Below, piece by piece: positions 8,090 through 16,807 of a stretch of DNA of 57,823 nt. The stretch is from Verrucomicrobiota bacterium (GTDB taxonomy: Bacteria > Verrucomicrobiota > Verrucomicrobiia > Opitutales > Seribacteraceae): positions 1 through 57,823 of the forward strand of contig JAOLZO010000015.1 in assembly GCA_028343845.1 (NCBI GenBank), written 5' to 3'. Both the position numbers and the translations under genes were made by a program. The notes beneath the pieces are model-generated. The model ran no database searches, was not told the origin of the DNA, and saw only the letters and a program-made list of their open reading frames with translations. The stretch's first letter is position 1; each line of letters starts with the position of its first letter.

Positions 8090-9751
8090 ATGAGACGCCT
8101 GCTTGCCTGTTTTCTCCCTTTTTGCCTCTCCAGCATGCTGTGGGCAACATCGTCCAAATGGACCGAGCACCGTCGGGCCCTGTTAGTACACGCCGGTTCC
8201 GACAAGGCCCATGCGGCCAAGCTCAAGGAGTTGGAAAAAACACTCCAATCCAAGGGCTTCGTCACTCAGCTCATCGGTAACAATCCTCAGACCGACGGGG
8301 TGACCTACGAAAAGTGGGTCCGCAGTATTCCAACCATGGGGGTCAGCGTGTTCTATTACTTGGGTCGGCTGGAGACGGAGAAGAGCCCGGATGGGAAAAG
8401 CGTTTGCCACTCGATGCAGATGGGTGGATACAAGATCTTGCCGCCGGCCCGCGACCCGAGCTTGGGACGGTCGAGGGCGGAAGACAAGCCATGGCTCAGC
8501 CTGGAACGCTTGTCCCAGAAATTGAGCTACAACGTGGCCCGGGCCAACCTCGTGGTGATCGATTGCCTTGGCATCGACGACAAGGCCGAGACGGGAAAGT
8601 CGAAAGCGGACCTTTTCGCCCAGGCGTCGGGGCAGTTCCGGGGTGAATTGTTTTCCAGTTTCTATCCGGGAAAGGCCGCCTTTCATCCTAGCTTGGAAGC
8701 GCCCTCGTACGGCCCCTTCATGGCGGATGAATTAATCAAGTCCATGCGGAAGGACGGTCCGCTCACTCCGCGTATCGACAAGATCGGATACACGGTGACG
8801 CCTCGGGACAAGACCTTCGAACTGAAGCACGGGGCGGCAGAGGTTTGCTCTCCACCCGAGAAGTTACGCGAAGGACGTTTTGCAGGAGACCAGTGGGTTG
8901 ATCAAAACGGGTTCTGCTTCGTCTGGTGTCCGGCGGGAACCTTCCTCATGGGGGACGAGTCTTTCGAGGACGCGCAACCGGTTCAAGTCTCCCTTTCGAA
9001 GGGGTTTTGGATCGGCAAATACGAAACTTTGGGAGACGAGGCCCACCTGTTCAATGCGGGTGGCCAGAAGTTGGGCAGCCGCTATGCGAAATTTCTTCCT
9101 CCGAGCATCGGAAGCGTGGACAAGGTAGCCCCTGAAATGCAGAAGTGGCAAAAGTACACGGCTTCCAAGGGCTTGGCTTACGAGGGCTGGACCTATGACT
9201 ATCCGACGGAAGCGGAGTGGGAATATGCCTGCCGGGCAGGCAGCCGGGCCGGGTACCCCTCGGCCATCAAGGATTTGGGAAAGCATGGAAACTTCGCGGA
9301 CCGTACGCTCTACGATGACCGCGAGCTCGTGCACTACGTCTACGCCTGCCGGGAAGCGGACGATGGATACGGCCGGGTATTCGCCCCCGTTGGCCAATAC
9401 CTTCCGAATCCCTGGGGCATACACGATATGCTGGGCAACCTGGCTGAGCTGTGCTCCACCTACTACCTGGACAAGCTGACCGCCGGGACCGATCCCAATT
9501 TTCAGTCCTTGCCTGCCCCCAGAGGCTCCCGTCACCGGGTTTCCCGGGGCGGTTCCTGGTGCAGTCCTCCGGAATATTTGCACGTTGCCTTCCGCAATGC
9601 CTTTACCGGGACCCAGACCCCGCACATAGGGATGCGCCTGGTCTTGAGACAGGGGGAAGGACTCACCCGGACGAGAACCGAGATCTCCAATGCTCTGCAG
9701 GCCAAACTGGATGCCGAGAAGAAGGCCCGCGAGAAAGAAAAGAAGAAATGA
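8090..9751 (+). CDS. SUMF1/FGE-like domain protein with N-terminal caspase-like domain
   Basis: 553 residues from the ATG at 8090; a signal peptide occupies about residues 1-20. Residues about 25-200 (RALLVHAG, then SVFYYLGR, then LVVIDCLGID) follow the layout of caspase-like (C14) domains, but the position where YYxGHG is usual reads YYLGRL, so the catalytic His seems lost. Residues about 265-530 are a clear SUMF1/FGE-sulfatase fold: GTFLMGDE, YPTEAEWEYACRAG, WGIHDMLGNLAEL, VSRGGSWCSPPEYL, IGMRLVLR. True formylglycine-generating enzymes have two copper-binding Cys in the GGS block; only one is present, so this may not be a sulfatase activator. The tail is Lys-rich. Its TGA overlaps the next ATG. 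Confidence 0.75.
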   Translation: MRRLLACFLPFCLSSMLWATSSKWTEHRRALLVHAGSDKAHAAKLKELEKTLQSKGFVTQLIGNNPQTDGVTYEKWVRSIPTMGVSVFYYLGRLETEKSPDGKSVCHSMQMGGYKILPPARDPSLGRSRAEDKPWLSLERLSQKLSYNVARANLVVIDCLGIDDKAETGKSKADLFAQASGQFRGELFSSFYPGKAAFHPSLEAPSYGPFMADELIKSMRKDGPLTPRIDKIGYTVTPRDKTFELKHGAAEVCSPPEKLREGRFAGDQWVDQNGFCFVWCPAGTFLMGDESFEDAQPVQVSLSKGFWIGKYETLGDEAHLFNAGGQKLGSRYAKFLPPSIGSVDKVAPEMQKWQKYTASKGLAYEGWTYDYPTEAEWEYACRAGSRAGYPSAIKDLGKHGNFADRTLYDDRELVHYVYACREADDGYGRVFAPVGQYLPNPWGIHDMLGNLAELCSTYYLDKLTAGTDPNFQSLPAPRGSRHRVSRGGSWCSPPEYLHVAFRNAFTGTQTPHIGMRLVLRQGEGLTRTRTEISNALQAKLDAEKKAREKEKKK

Positions 9752-11703
9752 TGATTCTGCGAAATTGTCTTCTTTCGATTGCCTTCGTAACGGGTACGGG
9801 TGCATTCGCTGACGATCCCTTTAAAAAAAGCATCCAGCCGTTCCTCAAGACCTATTGCGTTTCCTGCCACGGGGAGGAAACGCAAAAAGGAAAGATTCGA
9901 CTCGATCACCTGAGCTCCAGCATGGCGGACCGGAAGGAAGCGGAATTATGGGCCCGTAGCCTGGAGGCCATCGAGTTCGGGGAAATGCCCTCTGACAAAG
10001 CGGATAAGTTTCCTACCAAGGCGGAAGCGCGACTCGTGCAGGACTGGATCGCCCAATCGCTTACCCAAGCCGGGTTGAAGGTGGAGGACAAGGCGGACAA
10101 GGAAGGATATGGCAACCTGATCCCGCACGACCTCCTCTTTTCCCCGACCGAGAGCAAGCGGGTAGTGGACGCGGCGGCCCGCCTCTGGCGCATTTCGCCC
10201 AAGGCGCTTGCGAATACCGTTCGGGGAGCGCGCATGGTATCCAATCCCTTCGCCCTCGACAAACCGCACGGCAACTTCCGGGACTTCAAGGGGAAGTATT
10301 CCTTCAACTCCCTCATGGCCGAGCAAGTCACCGAGCTGGCTCTCGTTCATTCCGAGAAGGAAGCCAAGAACGCCCGCAAGACAATCGTCATGATGAAGGA
10401 AAAGGGAAGCACCATCGACGAGGCCAACCGGGAAGCGATCAAGCGTCACTGTCACAACGTCCTCAGGCGGACTCCGACCGGAGAGGAAATGGATGTGATG
10501 ATGGGCTTGCTCAAGAAGGTCGATTCCGAACTTGGCGTTCCTTTTGGTCTGCAGGCCGTTTACGCATCCATCATCCTGAGACCCGAGACCCTGTTCCGAT
10601 TCGAGGGGACCGAAGACGCCGACGACGATGGATTGGTCGCGCTTACCCGGCGGGAACTCGCGAACTCGCTTTCCTTCGCCCTGACCGACTTGCCTCCGGA
10701 TAGCAACATGCTGCGCGCTTTCGAGAACAATGAATCATCACCGAGAGAGATCCTGCTGGCGGAGACCCGCCGTCTGCTCGACGATGAGAAGCGCCCGACG
10801 GCGAGAAACCGTTTGTTACAATTCTTCCAGGAGTATTTCGACTACCTGAAGGCGGAAGACGTCTTCAAGGACCAGATCAAAGGACACAAACACTGGGCCC
10901 CCGCCTTGGTGTACGATCTCAACGCGCTGGTCATGCACGTGCTCAAAAACGACAAGCAGGTGCTCAAGACCCTGCTTACCACCCCCGAGTACCTGATCTA
11001 CGTCAATAGCCACCGGGACCACGGCAATCCGCTGGCCTATAATTTGCCTCCCGACTGGAAACCGACCCCCAAGCCGTTTAAGTTTCCCGAAGACCAACGG
11101 ATGGGAGTCCTGACGCACCCGGCCTGGCTCGTCGCCCACTCGGGTAATTTCGATAACGATCCCATCCTGCGGGGTCATTGGATCAAGTACAAGCTTCTGG
11201 GCGGGAACGTTCCCGATATCCCGATCACCGTGGATGCCAAGTTGCCCGAGGACGAAAACATGACCCTGCGTGAGCGCATGCACGTCACGCGGGCCGAGGA
11301 GTGCTACAAGTGCCATAGCAAGATGAACCCGCTCGGGCTGCCCTTCGAACGGTACGATCATTTCGGACGATTCCGGTTTCTTGAACTGGACAAACCAGTC
11401 GACGTGACCAGCAAGATCGTCAACTCGGGCGTCCCGGAGGTCGATGGTGAGATACGGACCCCCTTCGAGCTGATCGAACGGTTGGCGAATTCAACCCATT
11501 GCGAACAAGTCTTCGTACGTTACGTCTTCCGGTTTTTCATGGGGCGCAACGAGACTCTGGGCGACGCCAAGAGCTTGCAGGAGGCGCACAAGGCCTACGT
11601 CGACAACGACGGAAGCATGGAATCCCTGGTTCTTTCCCTCTTGAGTTCCGACTCCTTTCTCTACCGAGCCAAGCCCGTTTCTCTGGCCAAAGTCAGCCCA
11701 TAA
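9748..11703 (+). CDS. DUF1592/DUF1588-family protein with cytochrome c-like haem motifs
   Basis: 651 residues from the ATG at 9748, which overlaps the previous stop (ATGA). The open frame extends upstream, but only this start gives a signal peptide (residues 1-21, ending AFA). C37-V-S-C40-H41 is a c-type haem motif followed by the Planctomycete-cytochrome pattern GEETQKGKIRLDHL. The middle carries DUF1592-like helices (LTRRELANSLSFAL). The C-terminal DUF1588 block has a second CxxCH at 519-523 followed by KMNPLGLPFE. Such proteins are presumed periplasmic, membrane-associated redox partners of DUF1552 proteins, but their reaction is unknown. The upstream neighbour is the SUMF1-like gene; a 138-bp gap with repeats follows. 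Confidence 0.85.
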   Translation: MMILRNCLLSIAFVTGTGAFADDPFKKSIQPFLKTYCVSCHGEETQKGKIRLDHLSSSMADRKEAELWARSLEAIEFGEMPSDKADKFPTKAEARLVQDWIAQSLTQAGLKVEDKADKEGYGNLIPHDLLFSPTESKRVVDAAARLWRISPKALANTVRGARMVSNPFALDKPHGNFRDFKGKYSFNSLMAEQVTELALVHSEKEAKNARKTIVMMKEKGSTIDEANREAIKRHCHNVLRRTPTGEEMDVMMGLLKKVDSELGVPFGLQAVYASIILRPETLFRFEGTEDADDDGLVALTRRELANSLSFALTDLPPDSNMLRAFENNESSPREILLAETRRLLDDEKRPTARNRLLQFFQEYFDYLKAEDVFKDQIKGHKHWAPALVYDLNALVMHVLKNDKQVLKTLLTTPEYLIYVNSHRDHGNPLAYNLPPDWKPTPKPFKFPEDQRMGVLTHPAWLVAHSGNFDNDPILRGHWIKYKLLGGNVPDIPITVDAKLPEDENMTLRERMHVTRAEECYKCHSKMNPLGLPFERYDHFGRFRFLELDKPVDVTSKIVNSGVPEVDGEIRTPFELIERLANSTHCEQVFVRYVFRFFMGRNETLGDAKSLQEAHKAYVDNDGSMESLVLSLLSSDSFLYRAKPVSLAKVSP

Positions 11704-11841
11704 GAATCATAGCCTCGCCATGCAAAATATGCAAAATCCTATTTTGAGGTTTGCCAATGAAACTTTTGGCCAAGAAAAATGCGTTTGGCCAAATGATCAC
11801 GCCTTGCCCCTTGCTCACGACCTTTGCCATCTAACTATCCA
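11704..11841 (+). promoter_or_regulatory. repeat-rich intergenic region, candidate operator/promoter
   Basis: This is the largest non-coding gap on the + strand between 5 and 24 kb. It holds a perfect 9-bp tandem duplication, ATGCAAAAT twice (11720-11737). An inverted repeat CAAAAT-CCT-ATTTTG lies at 11732-11746. Two perfect copies of TTTGGCCAA occur at 11765-11773 and 11784-11792, 19 bp apart; the core TTGGCCAA is itself palindromic. A near copy TTTGCCAA sits at 11750-11757. Repeated short palindromes just upstream of a long coupled gene series suggest a regulator-binding region. No convincing -35/-10 pair was identified. Confidence 0.45.
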
Positions 11842-13107
11842 ATGAATTCAATCAACCGGCGGAATTTCCTTCGCGGGGTAGGTGTTTCCCTCGCCCTCCC
11901 TTCACTCGAATCGCTTCAGGCGGCAACCGGTCATAAGTCCACTGCCCAAAGATTCGTCTGCGTAGCAACGAATTACGGGATGAATCCTGGCGGATTTTTC
12001 CCCGAGCAAACCGGTTCGAACTATACCTTGCCCACACTGCTCAAACCCCTCGAAAGGCACAGGAAGGAACTGTCCGTCTTCACCAACTTGGATCACCCGG
12101 AAGTAGGTGGGGGTCACGGATGCTCAAATACCTTGCTCAACGGAGTGGAGCTCAAGGACGCCAAGGAAAACCCGCAAAGGCTTCTCTCTTTGGATCAGTT
12201 CCTTGCCGAAAAGATTGGGCGGGAGACCCGCTTTCCTTCGCTCAGAATGGGTTCGGGCGGCATTTCATGGTCCAGGGCAGGGGTTAGGTTACCCACTATG
12301 GGAAACCCAAGGGAAATATTCGCCCAGTTATTTTTAGAGGACAACCCGAAGCTCAAAGCCAAGCGCAAGCAATACCTAAGCGAGGATGCGAGCATTCTGG
12401 ACGCGGTGCTCGAGGATACCCGGAGCTTGAGCATGCGCCTATCCCGTACCGATCAGGAGAAGCTCGAGGAATATTTGACCTCGATCCGGGACGTCGAACG
12501 GAAGCTCCAGCGCCGGACGGAATGGATCGACGTGCCCAAACCCAAGGCAAACTCCGGGGTGATCGAGGGGGATGATGAGAACTTCGTGGATTTGGCTTAC
12601 CCCTACAACACCTCCGTGATGTACGAACTCATGGCCCTTGCCCTGCAAGCCAACCTGACCAACGTCATCACCTTCGGCCATCCCGGAGGGAACCGTCTTT
12701 TCCCCTTCGACGGAATCACATATGGATACCACTCCCTGACCCACCACGGCAAACGCCCGGACTTGCTCAAGGAGCTGACCATCATCGAAACTTTTTATAC
12801 CCAGCAATTCGCAGGGTTCCTCGATCTTCTCAAGAAAACCAAAGATTCCGAGGATCGACCCCTGCTCGATTCGACCGTAGTGATGTTCGGCAGTGGTATG
12901 GGGAACGCCAGTTCGCACTCCAGCCGGAACTTGCCCGTCATGGTGACGGGTGGGGGGTTGAAGGGCGGCAACCATCACCGGTTCGAGAGAAAGGGCAGGG
13001 ACGGCAGGCCCCTGTGCGATCTTTACGTCTCCATCCTTCAAAAACTTGGCTTGGAAACCGACCGGTTCTCCACCAGTTCGGCCAATTTGAATCATCTGCT
13101 TGGATGA
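11842..13107 (+). CDS. DUF1552 domain protein, Tat-exported (second type)
   Basis: 421 residues from the ATG at 11842 (MNSINRRNFLRG), giving a Tat signal with N-R-R-N-F-L-R and a short hydrophobic region. The in-frame TTG at 11824 only adds six residues. Family blocks: RFVCVATNYGMNPGGFFP, VFTNLDHPEVGGGHGC, SLDQFLAEKIG, then DSTVVMFGSGMGNASSH and LPVMVTGGG near the C-terminus. It belongs to a more typical DUF1552 subgroup than the copies at 1 and 6698. No enzymatic function is established for the family. Its stop overlaps the start of the DUF1592 gene (ATGA at 13104), so the two are probably made in fixed ratio. Confidence 0.87.
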   Translation: MNSINRRNFLRGVGVSLALPSLESLQAATGHKSTAQRFVCVATNYGMNPGGFFPEQTGSNYTLPTLLKPLERHRKELSVFTNLDHPEVGGGHGCSNTLLNGVELKDAKENPQRLLSLDQFLAEKIGRETRFPSLRMGSGGISWSRAGVRLPTMGNPREIFAQLFLEDNPKLKAKRKQYLSEDASILDAVLEDTRSLSMRLSRTDQEKLEEYLTSIRDVERKLQRRTEWIDVPKPKANSGVIEGDDENFVDLAYPYNTSVMYELMALALQANLTNVITFGHPGGNRLFPFDGITYGYHSLTHHGKRPDLLKELTIIETFYTQQFAGFLDLLKKTKDSEDRPLLDSTVVMFGSGMGNASSHSSRNLPVMVTGGGLKGGNHHRFERKGRDGRPLCDLYVSILQKLGLETDRFSTSSANLNHLLG

Positions 13108-15521
13108 GGAAGTTCATCCTCACCCTAGTCACCGGTTTGCTTATAACCGGGACGATGAACGCGGACAAGCCCGACTTGATCCGTCCGTTCCTCGAGACCT
13201 ACTGCATCAAGTGTCATGGCGAAGACAAGCAGAAGGGAGACCGGCGCCTCGATCACCTCACGGGCAATCCGAAAACCCTCGACGAGGCCGAGGGCTTGCA
13301 GGAAATTCTCGATCAACTGAACTTGGCCGAGATGCCCCCGGAAGACGAGACGCAGCCCAAACCGGAGGAAACCCGTCAGGTTGTCACCTACCTCACCGAG
13401 GTCCTCGATCAAGCCAGAGAGAATGCCCGGGAAAACCGGGGAAAGGTCGTGCTTCGCCGCCTAAACAGAACGGAATACCTTAATACAATAAGGGACTTGT
13501 TCGACTTGAAGATGGTGGATTTCGATCCCACCGTCACCTTCCCGCCGGACGACCCGACCGAAGGCTTCGACAACGTCGGTGAGGGTCTGGTTGCCTCCGG
13601 GCATCTTCTTCAGAACTACCTCGATGCCGCCCGAAAAGTCGCGGACAAGGCCATCCGACCCGGTCCCGAACCCAAGATGATTCATTATCAGGCGGGAGTG
13701 AAAATCGATCCAAACGGAGGACTTGGCGAAGCCAGTTCCGACAAGGAAGCCCGGAGAGATGCCGGGCGTATGTACATCAAGTTCAGGCAACCCCTGGGCT
13801 TGCGCCTGCTCGACAAGAAAAGGGGAGTCCCTGCGGATGGCGAGTACTTGATCCGCTTTTCGGCCAAGGCAGTCCGCAGAAAATCACGCTACAAGGATTC
13901 CGATCTGAGGTATAATTCCGACGAGCCCATGCGCTTGTCCATCTCGATTGATTCCCGGGATTTGGGCGCGACCGCCCACCGCATAATCGGGGAATACGAA
14001 ATTCCGGACAACGAATTGATCGAGGTCGAACACCGGGTCTGGCTTGAAAAAGGGTTCACCTTCCATCTTCACTGGGCCAACGGTCCGAATGGTTCCTTCA
14101 AGCGGATCATGCGCAAGGTGCTGCCCAAATACAACAAGGACGCGCTTTATCCCGCCCGCAACCCCCCTGAGATGTACATCGGCTCGGGACCCGAACTTCA
14201 CGTCCGTTCCTTCGAGATCAAGGGTCCGTTCTTCGACCAGTGGCCCATGCCGGGGTTCGCCCGCTATTTTCCGGATCCTCCGGCCAATCCGAATCCCGAT
14301 TATCTCGATGCCAGTTTGATCAGGCTGGCAAACCAGGCCTTCAGGCGTCCCGTATCCCCTTCGGAGCTCAAGCCTTATCTAGACCTCGCCCGGCAATACC
14401 TCGCGGAAAAGGAGGATTTTTGGGCCGCCGCTCACTACGGCGTGCGGGCCATCCTGACCTCTCCCCGCTTCCTATACCTTACGGAAAGCGACCCCGGAAA
14501 AGGTCCGGAAACTTTGGATGCCTATGAACTCGCCTCCCGCCTTTCCTATTTTTTGTGGAGCTCGATGCCCGACGATCAACTGAAAAAAGCCGCTTCTTCG
14601 GGTAAGATCCTTGAGCCCGACGAACTGCGTTCCCAAGTCGAGCGAATGCTCAAGAACCCCAAGTCTCAAGCCTTGGCCGATAATTTCGTGGGGCAATGGC
14701 TCCATCTTCGCAAGCTGGGAGAAATGCCCCCGGATCCGGAAAAGAACAAAGCCTATTACGCGGAAAACCTGGAGCACGCCATGTTAGAGGAAACGCGCCA
14801 TTTCTTCAATCACCTGCTTTCTGAAAACCGTAACCTTCTCGAATTCATCGATTCGGACTACACTTTCCTAAACGGCGCCCTGGCCCGCCATTACGGCATC
14901 CCCGGAGTGAATGGCGAAGGGTTCGAAAAGGTCTCACTCCTGCCCGAACACAACCGGGGTGGATTGCTCGGACACGGAAGCATTCTCACCGCAACCTCCA
15001 ACGGTGTGGAAACCCAGCCCGTGGTTCGGGGCGTTTGGATTTTGGAAAACCTGCTTGGCACACCACCCAATCCACCGCCTCCCGACATCGATCCGATCGA
15101 GCCGGATACCCGGGGCGTGAGCACGATGCGCGAATTGATGGAAAAACACCGCAACAACCCGACCTGTTTCGAGTGTCACCGGAAGATCGATCCTTTGGGT
15201 CTTTCCATGGAAAAGTACGATCACGTCGGAGCATGGCGTGACCGCTATGCCAAGCGTCTGCCTATTGACGGAAGCGGCAAAATGCCCGACGGTACGTCCA
15301 TCGACGGTCCTGCCGGAATCAAACAATACCTCAAGGCCCGACCCGGCCAATTTACCCGTTGCCTGACCGAAAAGCTCTTCATCTACGCCCTCGGGCGAAG
15401 GCTCAGCTTTACCGACCGGGACGACGTCGACCGGATCGTCAACCTCATGCCCAAACTCGATTACGGGTTGCAGGAATTGATCATGCAGGTCGTTGCCAGC
15501 GAACCTTTCCGGTCGAAATGA
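13104..15521 (+). CDS. DUF1592/DUF1588/DUF1585-family protein with cytochrome c-like haem motifs
   Basis: 805 residues from the ATG at 13104, overlapping the upstream stop. A signal peptide covers residues 1-20. The haem motif C34-I-K-C37-H38 is followed by GEDKQKGDRRLDHL (PSD1-type cytochrome). LRRLNRTEYLNTIRDLF marks DUF1587, then come a beta-rich insert, LIRLANQAFRRPV and SRLSYFLWSSMPDD (DUF1595/DUF1592). The second CxxCH at 688-692 is followed by RKIDPLGLSMEKYD (DUF1588), and the C-terminal ALGRRLSFTDRDDVDRIV is DUF1585. This is the full-length family architecture, whereas the copy at 9748 is about 150 residues shorter. Presumed location is the periplasm. The sulfatase-like gene starts within its stop codon. 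Confidence 0.9.
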   Translation: MRKFILTLVTGLLITGTMNADKPDLIRPFLETYCIKCHGEDKQKGDRRLDHLTGNPKTLDEAEGLQEILDQLNLAEMPPEDETQPKPEETRQVVTYLTEVLDQARENARENRGKVVLRRLNRTEYLNTIRDLFDLKMVDFDPTVTFPPDDPTEGFDNVGEGLVASGHLLQNYLDAARKVADKAIRPGPEPKMIHYQAGVKIDPNGGLGEASSDKEARRDAGRMYIKFRQPLGLRLLDKKRGVPADGEYLIRFSAKAVRRKSRYKDSDLRYNSDEPMRLSISIDSRDLGATAHRIIGEYEIPDNELIEVEHRVWLEKGFTFHLHWANGPNGSFKRIMRKVLPKYNKDALYPARNPPEMYIGSGPELHVRSFEIKGPFFDQWPMPGFARYFPDPPANPNPDYLDASLIRLANQAFRRPVSPSELKPYLDLARQYLAEKEDFWAAAHYGVRAILTSPRFLYLTESDPGKGPETLDAYELASRLSYFLWSSMPDDQLKKAASSGKILEPDELRSQVERMLKNPKSQALADNFVGQWLHLRKLGEMPPDPEKNKAYYAENLEHAMLEETRHFFNHLLSENRNLLEFIDSDYTFLNGALARHYGIPGVNGEGFEKVSLLPEHNRGGLLGHGSILTATSNGVETQPVVRGVWILENLLGTPPNPPPPDIDPIEPDTRGVSTMRELMEKHRNNPTCFECHRKIDPLGLSMEKYDHVGAWRDRYAKRLPIDGSGKMPDGTSIDGPAGIKQYLKARPGQFTRCLTEKLFIYALGRRLSFTDRDDVDRIVNLMPKLDYGLQELIMQVVASEPFRSK

Positions 15522-16807
15522 AGAATCTTTTCCTACTTCTCTTTCTCGCATGCTCGATTGGTGCCGCTCAAAAACCAAACGTCATCCTCGTTATTGCCGA
15601 CGACCTAGGGCGTGACTGGGTCAGTTGCTACGGAGCCAAACACCAAACACCAAACCTCGACCGGTTGGCCAAGGAGGGCGTACGATACGAGACGGCTTGG
15701 TCCATGCCCATCGGCACACCCACCCGGGTTACCCTGCTCACAGGACAATACCCCTTCCGCCATGGATGGACCAAGCTTTACGCCGTCCCGCGTCAAGGTG
15801 GGGTAGGCTTGCGGCCTGACCGATTCACCACCTTTGCCCGAACCTTGCGTGACAACGGATACTCCACGGTCATAGGAGGAAAGTGGCAACTCAACCACTT
15901 GGGTAAGCAACCGAACGCCCTCAAGGAACACGGCTTCGACGAACACTGCGTCTGGCCCGGAGCGGAGGCAGGTAAACCGGAAACCGAACCGAGATACTGG
16001 AAGGGTTTCCTGCAAGCCAACGGCAAGCGGGGGACGGCGCCCTACGCACCGGATTCGATCAACGAATACCTGATCAATTTCATTCAACGTCACAAGGACC
16101 GGCCCTTTCTCGTCTACTACCCGATGCTCCTGGCCCACGACCCACATGCTGTCACTCCCTTTAACCGGGAAAATAAACCGGAAGGAAAAACCGCTTTGTA
16201 CGCCGGTAACGTAACTTATGCGGACCACCTTGTGGGCAGGCTCGTGGCGGCCGTCGACAAGCTTGGTCTTAAGGACAAAACCATGATCGTATTTACCGGG
16301 GGCAATGGCTCGGCTGTCTCTGGCACGCTCAACGGCGAAGTCTACCCGAAGGGCAAGGGCGGGGAAACGGACTGGGGAGCCCACGTACCTTTCATCGTCC
16401 GGGCTCCTTTCCTGAGCAAGGGAGACGTCGTGTCCCGCGACCTGATTGATTTCACCGATTTGTACCCGACTCTTCTCGACTTAGCGGGAATTGCTCCCCC
16501 GGAAAACCTCAAGCTAGACGGCAAATCCTTCGTCCCCAGCATGCGTGGAAGCGAAGATCCATACGAAAAGCGCAGCTGGGTATATTCTCAGCTCGGGAGT
16601 TTCCGGATGGTCCGCGACTGGTATCATATCGTAGACAACAAAGGTTCCTTTCACAACCTCAGCAAAGACCCTCGGCAAGAGAGACCGGTAAGCAAATTGG
16701 ACAAGATTGCCCCTGGGCGGCGCCAACGCCTGCAAATGATCCTAGACCGGTTCCCCGAAGATGCCCCTGCGCCTTTTGCGAAATTCGAATCCAAGCAAGA
16801 AAAATGA
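15518..16807 (+). CDS. sulfatase-like protein with lost active-site residues (probable pseudoenzyme)
   Basis: 429 residues from the ATG at 15518 (ATGA overlap), with a signal peptide MKNLFLLLFLACSIGAA. The overall sulfatase fold is clear: NVILVIADDLGRDW with the D-D metal pair, TPNLDRLAKEGVRY, VTLLTGQYPFRHG, PFIVRAPF and LYPTLLDLAGI. However, the formylglycine position is Gly66 (G-T-P-T-R), with neither Cys nor Ser. The second metal-ligand block reads FTGGNG instead of the usual S/G-D-N-G, and GKWH reads GKWQ. The frame is intact and the gene is tightly coupled on both sides, so it is maintained rather than decaying. It may bind sulfated glycan without hydrolysis or do different chemistry; both are inferences. 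Confidence 0.85.
   Translation: MKNLFLLLFLACSIGAAQKPNVILVIADDLGRDWVSCYGAKHQTPNLDRLAKEGVRYETAWSMPIGTPTRVTLLTGQYPFRHGWTKLYAVPRQGGVGLRPDRFTTFARTLRDNGYSTVIGGKWQLNHLGKQPNALKEHGFDEHCVWPGAEAGKPETEPRYWKGFLQANGKRGTAPYAPDSINEYLINFIQRHKDRPFLVYYPMLLAHDPHAVTPFNRENKPEGKTALYAGNVTYADHLVGRLVAAVDKLGLKDKTMIVFTGGNGSAVSGTLNGEVYPKGKGGETDWGAHVPFIVRAPFLSKGDVVSRDLIDFTDLYPTLLDLAGIAPPENLKLDGKSFVPSMRGSEDPYEKRSWVYSQLGSFRMVRDWYHIVDNKGSFHNLSKDPRQERPVSKLDKIAPGRRQRLQMILDRFPEDAPAPFAKFESKQEK

Noticed and set aside
8090-9751. Annotation as the sulfatase-activating formylglycine-generating enzyme
   Set aside because: Only one Cys is present in the GGS block, whereas true FGEs use two; location beside sulfatases alone is not enough.
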